A DNA stretch of 64,000 nucleotides, taken from the NCBI GenBank assembly GCA_035535015.1, contig DATLQU010000035.1, positions 23,641-87,640 of the forward strand. The letters are read 5' to 3'. The first letter of the stretch is position 1; every line of letters starts with the position of its first letter. Both the position numbers and the translations under genes were made by a program. This DNA is from Palsa-661 sp035535015. Its GTDB lineage: Bacteria; Actinomycetota; Acidimicrobiia; Acidimicrobiales; UBA8190. Of the stretch, positions 8,192 through 15,115 are shown in pieces. A model generated the notes under the pieces. The model was not told where the DNA came from. It ran no database searches and worked only from the letters and a program-made list of their open reading frames with translations.

Positions 8192-8725
8192 ATGCAGGAG
8201 GGGATCCTCGGGAAGGTTGCGACACAGCAAGCCGTCCAGCAGCGGGTCGGGCTCGGTGTCGCCCTCCGACAAGCGTGGATCGGCTATCACCGTCGACTGG
8301 ATGACGAACTGGCGGCCGGCGGTTTCGGTGGTCACGGGTTCCCCGACGGGCGAGTGCTGCGCATGTGTTCTGATTCGACCGGTACGACGATCTCGGAAAT
8401 CGGTCGGCAGCTCGGCATCACCCGCCAAGGAGCGAGCAAGAGTGTCGCCAGTCTCCGTGATCGGGGTTATGTGACGGTCCGTTCCTCGGCCACGAGTGGC
8501 AGGGAGAAGTCCGTGGAGCTCACCCCTCGGGCGGCGGCCTACCTGGTCGCCCGGAGGAAGGCGCTCCGGAAGATCGAACGGCAGTTGCGCAATGCCTTGG
8601 GAGGGTCGGACTTCACCAACCTGTTCCGACTCCTGGAGGCCATTGGGGGAGACGAACAACCGCGGATGAGGGATTACCTTCAGAAGATGACGTCAGCGGG
8701 GGACTTGTCTGATACCGATATTTGA
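8192..8725 (+). CDS. MarR-family transcriptional regulator
   Basis: 177 aa. A winged-helix core covers about residues 60-125: TTISEIGRQLGITRQGASKSVASLRDRGYV followed by the wing and ELTPRAAAYL, the MarR pattern. N- and C-terminal helices should form the dimer interface; the inducer is unknown. A Shine-Dalgarno AGGAG (8178-8182) lies 9 nt before the ATG, so this gene, unlike many neighbours, has a leader. It is divergent from the lipoprotein phosphoesterase, with an 18-bp near-palindrome between them. Confidence 0.87.
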   Translation: MQEGILGKVATQQAVQQRVGLGVALRQAWIGYHRRLDDELAAGGFGGHGFPDGRVLRMCSDSTGTTISEIGRQLGITRQGASKSVASLRDRGYVTVRSSATSGREKSVELTPRAAAYLVARRKALRKIERQLRNALGGSDFTNLFRLLEAIGGDEQPRMRDYLQKMTSAGDLSDTDI

Positions 8726-8931
8726 CGCCAGGTAGCGGGCACCAACCGGTACGCGTCACCGATGCCAAGAGTCTCTTCTCGCCCGTCCGAGGGGTCGTCC
8801 TGAGACTGCTGTCCAGCATGGCCGTCCTCTTCGCGGTACTGGATGGTGGCGTCAGACGGCATCTTCTCCTTCAACGCCGTCTTCGCCGGATCCATGAGAG
8901 GAAAGCCCATGAACAAGCCCATCGTGGGCAT
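8680..8931 (-). CDS. Possible small hypothetical protein (83 aa), doubtful
   Basis: An 83-codon frame with GC-rich third positions fills most of the gap between the marR-like gene and the hydrolase gene. Its end overlaps the last 46 bp of the marR-like gene in antisense. The product has a Met-rich start (several alternative ATGs), then a polar, acidic body with a GREETLGIGDAYRLV segment. No family, signal or membrane segment is recognised. It may equally be a decayed fragment. Apart from this frame, I see nothing in 8726-8958. Confidence 0.3.
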   Translation of the reverse strand: MPTMGLFMGFPLMDPAKTALKEKMPSDATIQYREEDGHAGQQSQDDPSDGREETLGIGDAYRLVPATWRQISVSDKSPADVIF

Positions 8932-8958
8932 GGCCTCCAGCCGACCTCGACGACAGGC

Positions 8959-10368
8959 TCAGATCTTGTTCAAGAACGGAACCAGGTGGTCGAAGAAGAC
9001 GTTGTCGGGGTAGGCGCCGGCCGGATCGTTGTGGGAATAACTGCTCTTCCGGTTCACCAAGGTCAGGTTGCTCAGTGGGATATGGGACTGCTTGGCCAGG
9101 GTGCGGGCATCAAGGAGGACCCCCGCCCCACCCAGCCGAGCTCCGAAGGCGTAGATGTGCAGGTTCTTGGGGAGGTGGTGACCCATGGTGGCGTTGACAT
9201 CGAGCACCTTCTGCGAGGGATTGGCGTTCCCGTTGTCCACGGCGCTCGTGTCGTCGGTCAGACGCTGGGGGAAATACCATTCGGTGCCGTCGACACTCTT
9301 CATCGGATAGCCCGAGAACATGGTGGCGAAGCGCTTGATGGGTGTGAGGGCACCGGCACCGTTCCAGCCGTGGACGGTCCCCGACGGCGAGACTCCCTTT
9401 CCGAGGTGGGCCTGGGCCGCCAAGAGGCTCGCGGGCGACGTCGCCGCGTTCAGGGCATAGCCGTACTGCCCCAGGTTGGTGACCGGAACGGCGGGCACGA
9501 TGTCAGCGGGCAGAATCCCTGAGGATTCACCCAGTGACGCTGAATTGGGATCGAGGAGTGCGGCCGCCGATCCCGTGGCGTTGAACACGCCGGCGTAGGG
9601 CGCCGGGATCGTCCCGAACGTGAGCCACGGAGAGGCCGTCGGAGCATCGAGTGACGCCAGAGTCTGGGTGGCCGTGGCCGAGCTCGGTGGTCTCCCGATG
9701 CTGCCCCCGTCGATGTAGACCAGGCCGGCCAGGTCGTCGGCCCCGGCGCGGCCTTTGAAATTCCAGGCGGCGTAGGCGGTGACGACGGCCCCGCCCAACG
9801 AGTGGCCACCGAGGACGACCTTTCCCCCGAGTTTCTTGGCCGCCTTGATCACGATGCGGAGGTCCTGAACGGCCACGTTCATTCCCCACTGTTTGGCGAA
9901 TGCGACGGAGGAATTGGGGATGAGTTGGAAGTGATCGGTGATGCTCGGGTCTTTGAGATAGCCGAGGTAGTAGTCGAACAGCTCCTTGGAGGTGACCTTC
10001 TTTTCTTTGTAGAGATTGAGGACGGACTGGTCTTCGAGCAGGTTCTCCCGGCGCTCGACCGACCAGACCTGCCAACCCTTCGTCTTGGCCACGATCCACT
10101 GGGCCAGCGGCACGAAGTAGGCGGCACCGGCCGAGGTCCCGGGCTCGAGAACGAGGATGTTCTTGGCGCGGCTCGGTCCGACCTTGATCACGCCTACCTT
10201 GTCGTACTTGGCCGGTGTTCCCGGAGCGGCGAAACCCTTCATCCAGGAGACGGCCAGCGGCTTGACGGAAACGCTGGCCGAACTGGCCGCACTCGGAAGT
10301 CCCGCCAGCACGATCGCCGTGGCCACCACCGTCAGCAGGCCCCGGCCCGTCTTCCCCGTCAGTCGCAT
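8959..10368 (-). CDS. Secreted alpha/beta-hydrolase fold protein
   Basis: 469 aa from ATG 10368, which is preceded by a strong AAGGAGG Shine-Dalgarno; the longer frame to 10500 has no such signal and would overlap the divergent regulator. Residues 1-30 form a Sec signal peptide (KTGRGLLTVVATAIVLAGLPSA). The nucleophile elbow is GGHSLGG (GxSxG), preceded by an ILVLEPGTSAGAAYFVPLAQW oxyanion region. The protein probably acts outside the membrane as an esterase or related hydrolase on an unknown substrate. It is divergent from a TetR regulator, and a perfect palindrome lies between the genes, so substrate-responsive repression is likely. Confidence 0.8.
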   Translation of the reverse strand: MRLTGKTGRGLLTVVATAIVLAGLPSAASSASVSVKPLAVSWMKGFAAPGTPAKYDKVGVIKVGPSRAKNILVLEPGTSAGAAYFVPLAQWIVAKTKGWQVWSVERRENLLEDQSVLNLYKEKKVTSKELFDYYLGYLKDPSITDHFQLIPNSSVAFAKQWGMNVAVQDLRIVIKAAKKLGGKVVLGGHSLGGAVVTAYAAWNFKGRAGADDLAGLVYIDGGSIGRPPSSATATQTLASLDAPTASPWLTFGTIPAPYAGVFNATGSAAALLDPNSASLGESSGILPADIVPAVPVTNLGQYGYALNAATSPASLLAAQAHLGKGVSPSGTVHGWNGAGALTPIKRFATMFSGYPMKSVDGTEWYFPQRLTDDTSAVDNGNANPSQKVLDVNATMGHHLPKNLHIYAFGARLGGAGVLLDARTLAKQSHIPLSNLTLVNRKSSYSHNDPAGAYPDNVFFDHLVPFLNKI

Positions 10369-10385
10369 CTTCCCCGTCCTCCTTC

Positions 10386-10400
10386 GCGAACGATGTTCGC
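10386..10400. promoter_or_regulatory. Perfect palindrome, candidate TetR operator
   Basis: GCGAACGATGTTCGC is a perfect 6-bp inverted repeat with a 3-bp spacer. It lies 18 bp before the hydrolase start and 14 bp before the chosen TetR start. A third half-site GTTCGC follows at 10415-10420. An ATG at 10393 inside the palindrome would be an in-frame TetR start but is unlikely because it lies in the operator. Binding by the adjacent TetR protein is inferred. Confidence 0.55.
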
Positions 10401-10413
10401 TACGATAGGATCG

Positions 10414-11181
10414 GTGTTCGCAGCAAGCAAGCAGCCCGACGAGACGCAGGCCGGGACCGCCGCATGGTGGCGGAATCGGTACCCACAGCGGCTCCGGCAT
10501 CGCGACCGGGGACTCACGTTGGAAGGGATCTGCACGGCCGCTCTCGCCATCCTCGACCGCGACGGACTGCGCGAGCTGACCATGCGCAGACTGGCCGACG
10601 AGCTGGGAACGGGTCCCGCTTCGCTCTACCGGTACATCGCCAGTCGTGAAGAGCTCCTGGTGGAGTTGGCGGACAGGTTGATCGGCGAGCTCTCAGCACC
10701 AGACGAATCACTGGGTTGGCGTGACGCCGTCGAACAATTGGCGCACGAACTCCGCCGAGTCCTGTTGGCCCACGGAGGGGTTGTTCTGCTCATCACAAAT
10801 GGACCTCTTCTCGGCCCCAATTCGATGCGGCTACGGGAGATGTTCTGGCGGGTGATGGACCGTGACGGTTGCGAACCACAATTCGCCGTCCAGACCTACT
10901 TCACCGTCATCCACTTCGTGGTGTGCTCGGCTCTCTTCGGTGCCGGTACCAGCCGAAGAGGGAATACCACCTGGGAGGACAGCCGGCGCCGCGGCTCGGG
11001 GTTGGCCGATCTGCTCGACGTCCTACCGGCGCGGCTCTACCCGACCGTGCTCAAATTCAGCGAATTCGGTGACCGGCCCGATCCTGAATACGACTTCGAC
11101 TTCGGGCTCCGCTCCCTTCTCGACGGCCTCGAGATTGCGTCGGGGGCCGTGAAGGCGACCGGGAACGGGCCACCGAACTGA
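10414..11181 (+). CDS. TetR-family transcriptional regulator
   Basis: 255 aa from GTG 10414. The DNA-binding domain is clear: GLTLEGICTAALAILDRDGLRELTMRRLADELGT then GPASLYRYIASREELL, the TetR helix-turn-helix with its YRYIxSREELL signature. The C-terminal part is helical, as in TetR ligand-binding domains, but its subfamily cannot be named. An in-frame ATG at 10393 lies inside the palindrome, so the GTG was preferred. Divergence from the secreted hydrolase suggests it represses that gene. The SRPBCC gene follows 50 bp downstream on the same strand. Confidence 0.87.
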   Translation: MFAASKQPDETQAGTAAWWRNRYPQRLRHRDRGLTLEGICTAALAILDRDGLRELTMRRLADELGTGPASLYRYIASREELLVELADRLIGELSAPDESLGWRDAVEQLAHELRRVLLAHGGVVLLITNGPLLGPNSMRLREMFWRVMDRDGCEPQFAVQTYFTVIHFVVCSALFGAGTSRRGNTTWEDSRRRGSGLADLLDVLPARLYPTVLKFSEFGDRPDPEYDFDFGLRSLLDGLEIASGAVKATGNGPPN

Positions 11182-11231
11182 GGGGATGGACGGTACCGCA
11201 GGATCCCGAGGCCCGGAAAGGAACGTCATCA

Positions 11232-11696
11232 ATGGCAGTGGACGTAGTCACCGAGATCACCATCGACGCTCCCCGAAGTGACGTTGCCGCGTACGCCGCC
11301 AATCCCGACAATGTGACCTCCTGGTACGCCAACATCGAGGCCGTCGAGTGGAGGTCGCCCAAGCCGGCCGTGGTCGGCTCCAAAATCGTCTTCGTGGCTC
11401 GCTTCCTCGGCAGTCGGCTGGCCTACACCTACGAGGTGAAGGAGGCCGTCCCCGGGTTCCGGTTCGTGATGAGCACTGACGATGGACCCTTCCCCATGGA
11501 GACGACGTACAGCTGGGAGGACACGCCCGACGGTGCGACGAGAATGACGTTGCGCAACCGGGGTGAGCCGTCCGGGCTCTCGAAGCTCGGACGGCCCTGG
11601 ATGGTGAGGGCGATGCGCCGAGCCAACGGCAAGGACCTCACTCAACTGAAGAGGATCCTGGAGTCGACTTCCCTGCCCCCCGGTCCCCGGGGCTGA
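11232..11696 (+). CDS. SRPBCC (START/polyketide-cyclase-like) family protein
   Basis: 154 aa, one complete SRPBCC domain: VVTEITIDAPRSDVAAYAANPDNVTSWYANI at the start, PFPMETTYSWEDTPDGATRMTLRNRG in the middle, and a C-terminal helix ending KDLTQLKRILES. Such helix-grip proteins hold hydrophobic ligands in a deep pocket; many have no known substrate. The start is ATG 11232 with a GGAAAGGA Shine-Dalgarno. It follows the TetR gene by 50 bp and could be co-transcribed with it. Confidence 0.82.
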   Translation: MAVDVVTEITIDAPRSDVAAYAANPDNVTSWYANIEAVEWRSPKPAVVGSKIVFVARFLGSRLAYTYEVKEAVPGFRFVMSTDDGPFPMETTYSWEDTPDGATRMTLRNRGEPSGLSKLGRPWMVRAMRRANGKDLTQLKRILESTSLPPGPRG

Positions 11697-11749
11697 CGAG
11701 GATTTCCTCCCAACCTGTCCATCAGGGTCGTCGACCGGCGTCAATTGAG

Positions 11750-12319
11750 CAGGCGGAGATCCCGCCTCGGCGGCCAGACGAACGAGGACTCATGGCCGGT
11801 TATGCCGCCTTCAGCAAGGAGCTCGCCTCGCACGGCCGCCCCTTCACCAGCGACCCGCTCAACGGACCGGAGACAGCCACCACCGTCCGGGTGCGACACG
11901 GCCAGACCCTGATCGTCGACGGACCCTTCGCCGAGACGAAGGAATGGATATCGGGGTTCTACATCATCGAGTGCCCGGCGCGCCGAGCTCACCGACTGGG
12001 CCACCATCGTGCGCCTCTACAACCACATTTTGCAGTGGGAGCCGACCGCGGTGGTCAAGCTCAATCGAGCGGTGGCTGTCGCCATGGCCCAGAGGCCGGC
12101 CGACGGGCTGGCACTGCTCGACCACCCGACCCTGTCCGACGTTCTCGTCGACTATCACCTGTATCACTCGACGCGAGCCGATCTGCTGCGCCGGGCCGGG
12201 CGAACCCAGGAGGCGGTTCGGCCTACCGACGGGCTCGGCGGCAGACGAACAACGCCGCCGAGCACAACTTCCTCGATCGCCGGCTGAAGGAACTGGGTGA
12301 CGCCGTGGCCGGAGGTTGA
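11750..12319 (+). pseudogene. Remnant fusing a YCII-domain protein to an ECF sigma factor C-terminus
   Basis: Two broken genes run into one another. About 11780-11976 reads AGYAAFSKELASHG ... TATTVRVRHGQ ... VDGPFAETKEWISGFYIIEC, the YCII/DGPF domain without its normal N-terminal strand or a credible start. From about 11983, one frame over, it reads LTDWATIVRLYNHILQW, VKLNRAVAVAMAQ and YHSTRADLLRRAGRTQEA, the C-terminal domain of SigJ/DUF6596-type ECF sigma factors. A second frameshift near 12217 restores the first frame for AYRRARRQTNNAAEHNFLDRRLKEL. YCII and such sigma genes are often adjacent, so a deletion of about 1 kb followed by decay explains the structure. Confidence 0.78.
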
Positions 12320-12349
12320 AGGGGTCAGCCGGGTGGATGGCGACATCCG

Positions 12350-12923
12350 GGAGCCGAGAGTGGGCACGCCGTCACCGGTGAGGGCGGCCCAGGCGTCCTT
12401 GCGACCCGTCATGGCCAGAACCAGTGACACCAGAGGTCCCGCGGCTTCGGGGCCGTCGCCCGCTGTCAGTTGGTATCGCTCGCCCGTAGCCGGAGTCCGG
12501 CGATCCTCTTCTTCGAACCGAGGAGGATGTTCGATTTCTTGTGGGAGTCGGCCACGGCCACGACCGCCTCTTCCGGCGGCTCGTGGGCGATGCCCAGAGG
12601 GCGCCGGATGTCCTCTGCGTGGACCACGATCTCTCCCCGCATGGCCATGACGGGTGCAGGCGGGTGATTGGTCGTGGTCGTCCGGGCCCGGAGTCGCTCG
12701 ATCTGGACCGGCGGATCGAGAGGGCCAAGACGCTTGGCCACCCGGTCGGTGAAGACCGGGAACTTGAATCCGGCGGAGATCAATTCCTGGTAGAAATTGC
12801 CCGGCGTCTGCTCGGTGGCGGCCAGGATGTGGCCGGTTTACTGGTGGACCGACCACCCGATCCGGCGCAGAGAGACGGTGTCGCCCGGGCCTCGGCGGAC
12901 AAGCCGGCCACGGTGTCGGCCAT
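12350..12923 (-). pseudogene. Decayed mycothiol-dependent maleylpyruvate isomerase family gene
   Basis: Read on the minus strand, the pieces lie in three frames. From ATG 12923: MADTVAGLSAEARATPSLCAG, with part of helix 1 missing. After a frameshift near 12867: WSVHQ, an in-frame TAA, then TGHILAATEQTPGNFYQELISAGFKF up to GEIVVHAEDIRRPLGI and KKSNILLGSKKRIAGLRLRASDTN. After a second frameshift near 12466: GDGPEAAGPLVSLVLAMTGRK and GDGVPTLGSRM. The order and motifs (HAEDIRRPLG, MTGRK) are those of the TIGR03083-type family. Two frameshifts, a stop and a short deletion make it non-functional. Its tail abuts the YCII/sigma remnant. Confidence 0.8.
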
Positions 12924-13270
12924 CAGGGCCCTCTTCGAATGGTCTTGCTTCCCGGTCTCGTCTGTCTTCGTGGAAACGACCTCTCTCGTCGGGGCACCTG
13001 CCCCGGGACCAAATCCCTGACGCTGGCCGAGCTCCCGGATCGACAGCCCCCGGGAAGAGTTCCGCAGAATCGTTGTCGTGAGCACAGGCCGCCGAGAGAC
13101 ACGGACAGTGACGGGACCCGGACAAGATGCAGGTGGTCGGTCACAGTAGGAGAGGTCCGCCGGGCGGTCGGGACGGCGCCGCCTGGCTCTCCCGCCGCCC
13201 GGGTCACGTGACGGAAGTCGATGGTCGAAATGCCCGATCCCCATGGGCGGCCATGCCTAGACTGCGCCGC
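12924..13270. other. Intergenic region before the ParA-like gene
   Basis: No convincing gene. Short frames on both strands lack family motifs and consistent start signals. The last bases hold TAGACT (13258-13263), 7 nt before the GTG of the ParA-like gene and therefore a likely -10 box. I see no terminator or repeat. Confidence 0.5.
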
Positions 13271-14047
13271 GTGGCGCGAGTGGTAGCTGTAGCGAATCAA
13301 AAAGGTGGCGTCGCCAAGACGACGACGGTGCACTCCCTGGGATTTGCCTTGGCCGAGTCGGGACACCGAGTGTTGCTCATCGATCTCGACCCCCAGGCCT
13401 GCCTGACCTACTCCACGGGGCTCGAGCCGAGTGGGTTGAATGCGTCGCTGCACGACGTCTTCGTCAGGACGATGAAGGCGGCCGACGTCCGCTATGTGGT
13501 GGGCGGGGTCGAAGGTCTCCATATTCTTCCCGCCACCATCGATCTGGCCAGCACCGAGGTGCACCTTCTCACCCGGACCGCCCGGGAACATGTTCTGCGC
13601 CGGGCGCTGAAGGGTCTGCACGACGAGTACGACATGATGCTGATCGATTGCCCGCCGTCGCTCGGGATCCTGGCCATCAACGGTCTATGCGCCGCTGACG
13701 AGGTGTTGATTCCGCTTCAGTGCGAGACGCTGTGCAGCCGCGGCGTGGGACAATTGCTCGAAATGATCGACGATGTACGCATGTTCGCCAACGCCGATCT
13801 CAGAGTCCGGGGAATCATCAACACCCTGTACGACGAACGGACCAGTCATGGTCGGGGTGTCCTGGCCGACGTGAAGGAGCGCTACGGGCTCGAGATCCTC
13901 GACCCCCCGGTGCGGAAATCCGTCCGTTTCGCCGAGGCTCCCGAGTTCGGTCGCTGCATCTTGCAGCACGCGCCGGCTTCGGCCGGCGCCGAGGCATACC
14001 GCGCCCTCGCCCGCGAGCTCGCCGTCGAACGGTGTCTCGTCAGTTGA
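13271..14047 (+). CDS. ParA/Soj-family ATPase
   Basis: 258 aa. Deviant Walker A in VAVANQKGGVAKTTTVHSLG (about residues 5-23), Walker A' DLDPQACLT, and Walker B YDMMLIDCPPSLG identify a ParA-type partition or positioning ATPase. The family forms ATP-dependent dimers on the nucleoid and moves DNA or protein cargo. No parB or parS-like site is nearby, so this is probably an orphan paralogue, not the chromosomal ParA. Start GTG 13271 was chosen because TAGACT ends 7 nt upstream (leaderless); ATG 13253 is also in frame. It is followed 48 bp on by the zinc-ribbon gene, probably its operon partner. Confidence 0.9.
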   Translation: MARVVAVANQKGGVAKTTTVHSLGFALAESGHRVLLIDLDPQACLTYSTGLEPSGLNASLHDVFVRTMKAADVRYVVGGVEGLHILPATIDLASTEVHLLTRTAREHVLRRALKGLHDEYDMMLIDCPPSLGILAINGLCAADEVLIPLQCETLCSRGVGQLLEMIDDVRMFANADLRVRGIINTLYDERTSHGRGVLADVKERYGLEILDPPVRKSVRFAEAPEFGRCILQHAPASAGAEAYRALARELAVERCLVS

Positions 14048-14095
14048 GAGGCCGGGGCCGACGGGGCAACGGGATGAACAGGTGGAGGGAGAGCC

Positions 14096-14647
14096 GTGTC
14101 TGAGCCCCCCGACCCGCTCGGCAAGCGCGCTCTGTTCTGGGCACCGGCGCAGCGACAAGAGGCCGGGCCGATGCGACCGGAGAAGCGGGTGCCGCCCGGA
14201 CGACAGGCGTTGTTCTCCGGCGGCGACCCGAACACCGCGGCCCCGGTGACCCCCAAGAAGAACGGTGCGCCGCGCGCTCCCCTGGCCGGCATGACCCGGC
14301 CGGCATACGGTTCCCGGCCGTCGCGCCTGCAGAAGGCGCCGGCCAAGACGACCCGATCAGCCAAGCCGATCACGTCGGTCAAGCCGATCACGTCTGTGAA
14401 GAAGGTGACCAAGCCGGTCGGGACCGTGAAGGTCAAGGCGGCGCCCGCCGGTGGCCGGAATGGGCCGATCGGCTTGTCATGCTCGAAATGCGGGACCCAC
14501 AGCGAAGTCGACGTTCTCAAGTACCTGGTCCTGCACCTGCCTTACTGGGTATGGCGGCCGGGCCGGGGCTACACCAGCCTGATGAAGTGTCCGGCGTGCG
14601 GGAAGCGGACCTGGGTCAGCGCCTCGTGGGGTCCCGGACAACACTGA
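14096..14647 (+). CDS. Zinc-ribbon protein with basic disordered N-terminus
   Basis: 183 aa. Residues 1-120 are Pro/Lys/Arg-rich and probably disordered, including a duplicated KPITSV (encoded by an 18-bp direct repeat at 14363-14398). The C-terminal 60 residues form a compact domain with two CxxC knuckles: LSCSKCGTHSEVD and LMKCPACGKRTWV, about 40 residues apart, with aromatic HLPYWVWRPGRGY between them. This suggests a structural zinc ribbon; nucleic acid binding is possible. GTG 14096 is preceded by GGAGGGA. Its position after the ParA-like gene suggests a shared role, but no function is known to me. Confidence 0.75.
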   Translation: MSEPPDPLGKRALFWAPAQRQEAGPMRPEKRVPPGRQALFSGGDPNTAAPVTPKKNGAPRAPLAGMTRPAYGSRPSRLQKAPAKTTRSAKPITSVKPITSVKKVTKPVGTVKVKAAPAGGRNGPIGLSCSKCGTHSEVDVLKYLVLHLPYWVWRPGRGYTSLMKCPACGKRTWVSASWGPGQH

Positions 14648-14662
14648 CAGTCGGCACCGGTC

Positions 14663-14700
14663 TCGGCTGACTACGCCCACCGCGGACCGGCGTCAGCCGA
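14663..14700. terminator. Inverted repeat between convergent genes, probable bidirectional terminator
   Basis: TCGGCTGAC (14663-14671) and GTCAGCCGA (14692-14700) form a perfect 9-bp stem with a 20-nt loop, placed between the converging zinc-ribbon and DUF3892-like genes. No T-run follows on either side, which is common in high-GC actinobacteria. Function is inferred from position. Confidence 0.45.
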
Positions 14701-14721
14701 CACGCCGGGATTAGCCGGGAG

Positions 14722-15033
14722 TCAGCGGACCATGTACCAGGTCAACCGGTTGCAGGAGCTGAGGGCGGCCAGGGTGTCGGCCTTGGTGTCCCCGATGACG
14801 GCGCAGATGGTCTTCTCCCCGCAGCATTTGTGCCGCTTGACGACCACCTTGTCACCCGTGGTCGAGTCGACCGAGTAGAAGGTGTCCTTCTTGGCCTTTA
14901 TGGCCTTGCGGACGTCCACCACCGACATGCGTTCGAGCGCCCGCTTGCCGCGGATGACGCCGACGCCGGTGACGTGCTGGTGTCCGGTCGCCGGCTTGCG
15001 CTCGACACAGACGACTCTGTAATTCGCCACCAT
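14722..15033 (-). CDS. DUF3892-like small protein
   Basis: 103 aa. The pattern HVTGVGV, then VVDVRKAIKAKKDTFYSVD, a KVVVKRHKCCGEKTICAV strand with paired cysteines, and DTKADTLAALSSC resembles DUF3892 proteins, whose function is unknown. ATG 15033 has a GAGGGGGGG ribosome-binding stretch immediately upstream. It is convergent with the zinc-ribbon gene and downstream of the HtrA-like gene on the same strand (82 bp gap). The family assignment is by eye. Confidence 0.65.
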   Translation of the reverse strand: MVANYRVVCVERKPATGHQHVTGVGVIRGKRALERMSVVDVRKAIKAKKDTFYSVDSTTGDKVVVKRHKCCGEKTICAVIGDTKADTLAALSSCNRLTWYMVR

Positions 15034-15115
15034 CCCCCCCTCGTCCCGCCGGTCCTGGCGGCCCCCCCGGATCGAGGGACATGGTAGGACGCGGCGGGCG
15101 GCGAGGGGAAGAGGA

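Noticed and set aside
6412..13270. Duplicated tRNA-Ser 3' end as an attachment site
   Set aside because: I looked for a second copy of the tRNA 3' segment up to the ParA-like gene and did not find one, so no att sites are called.
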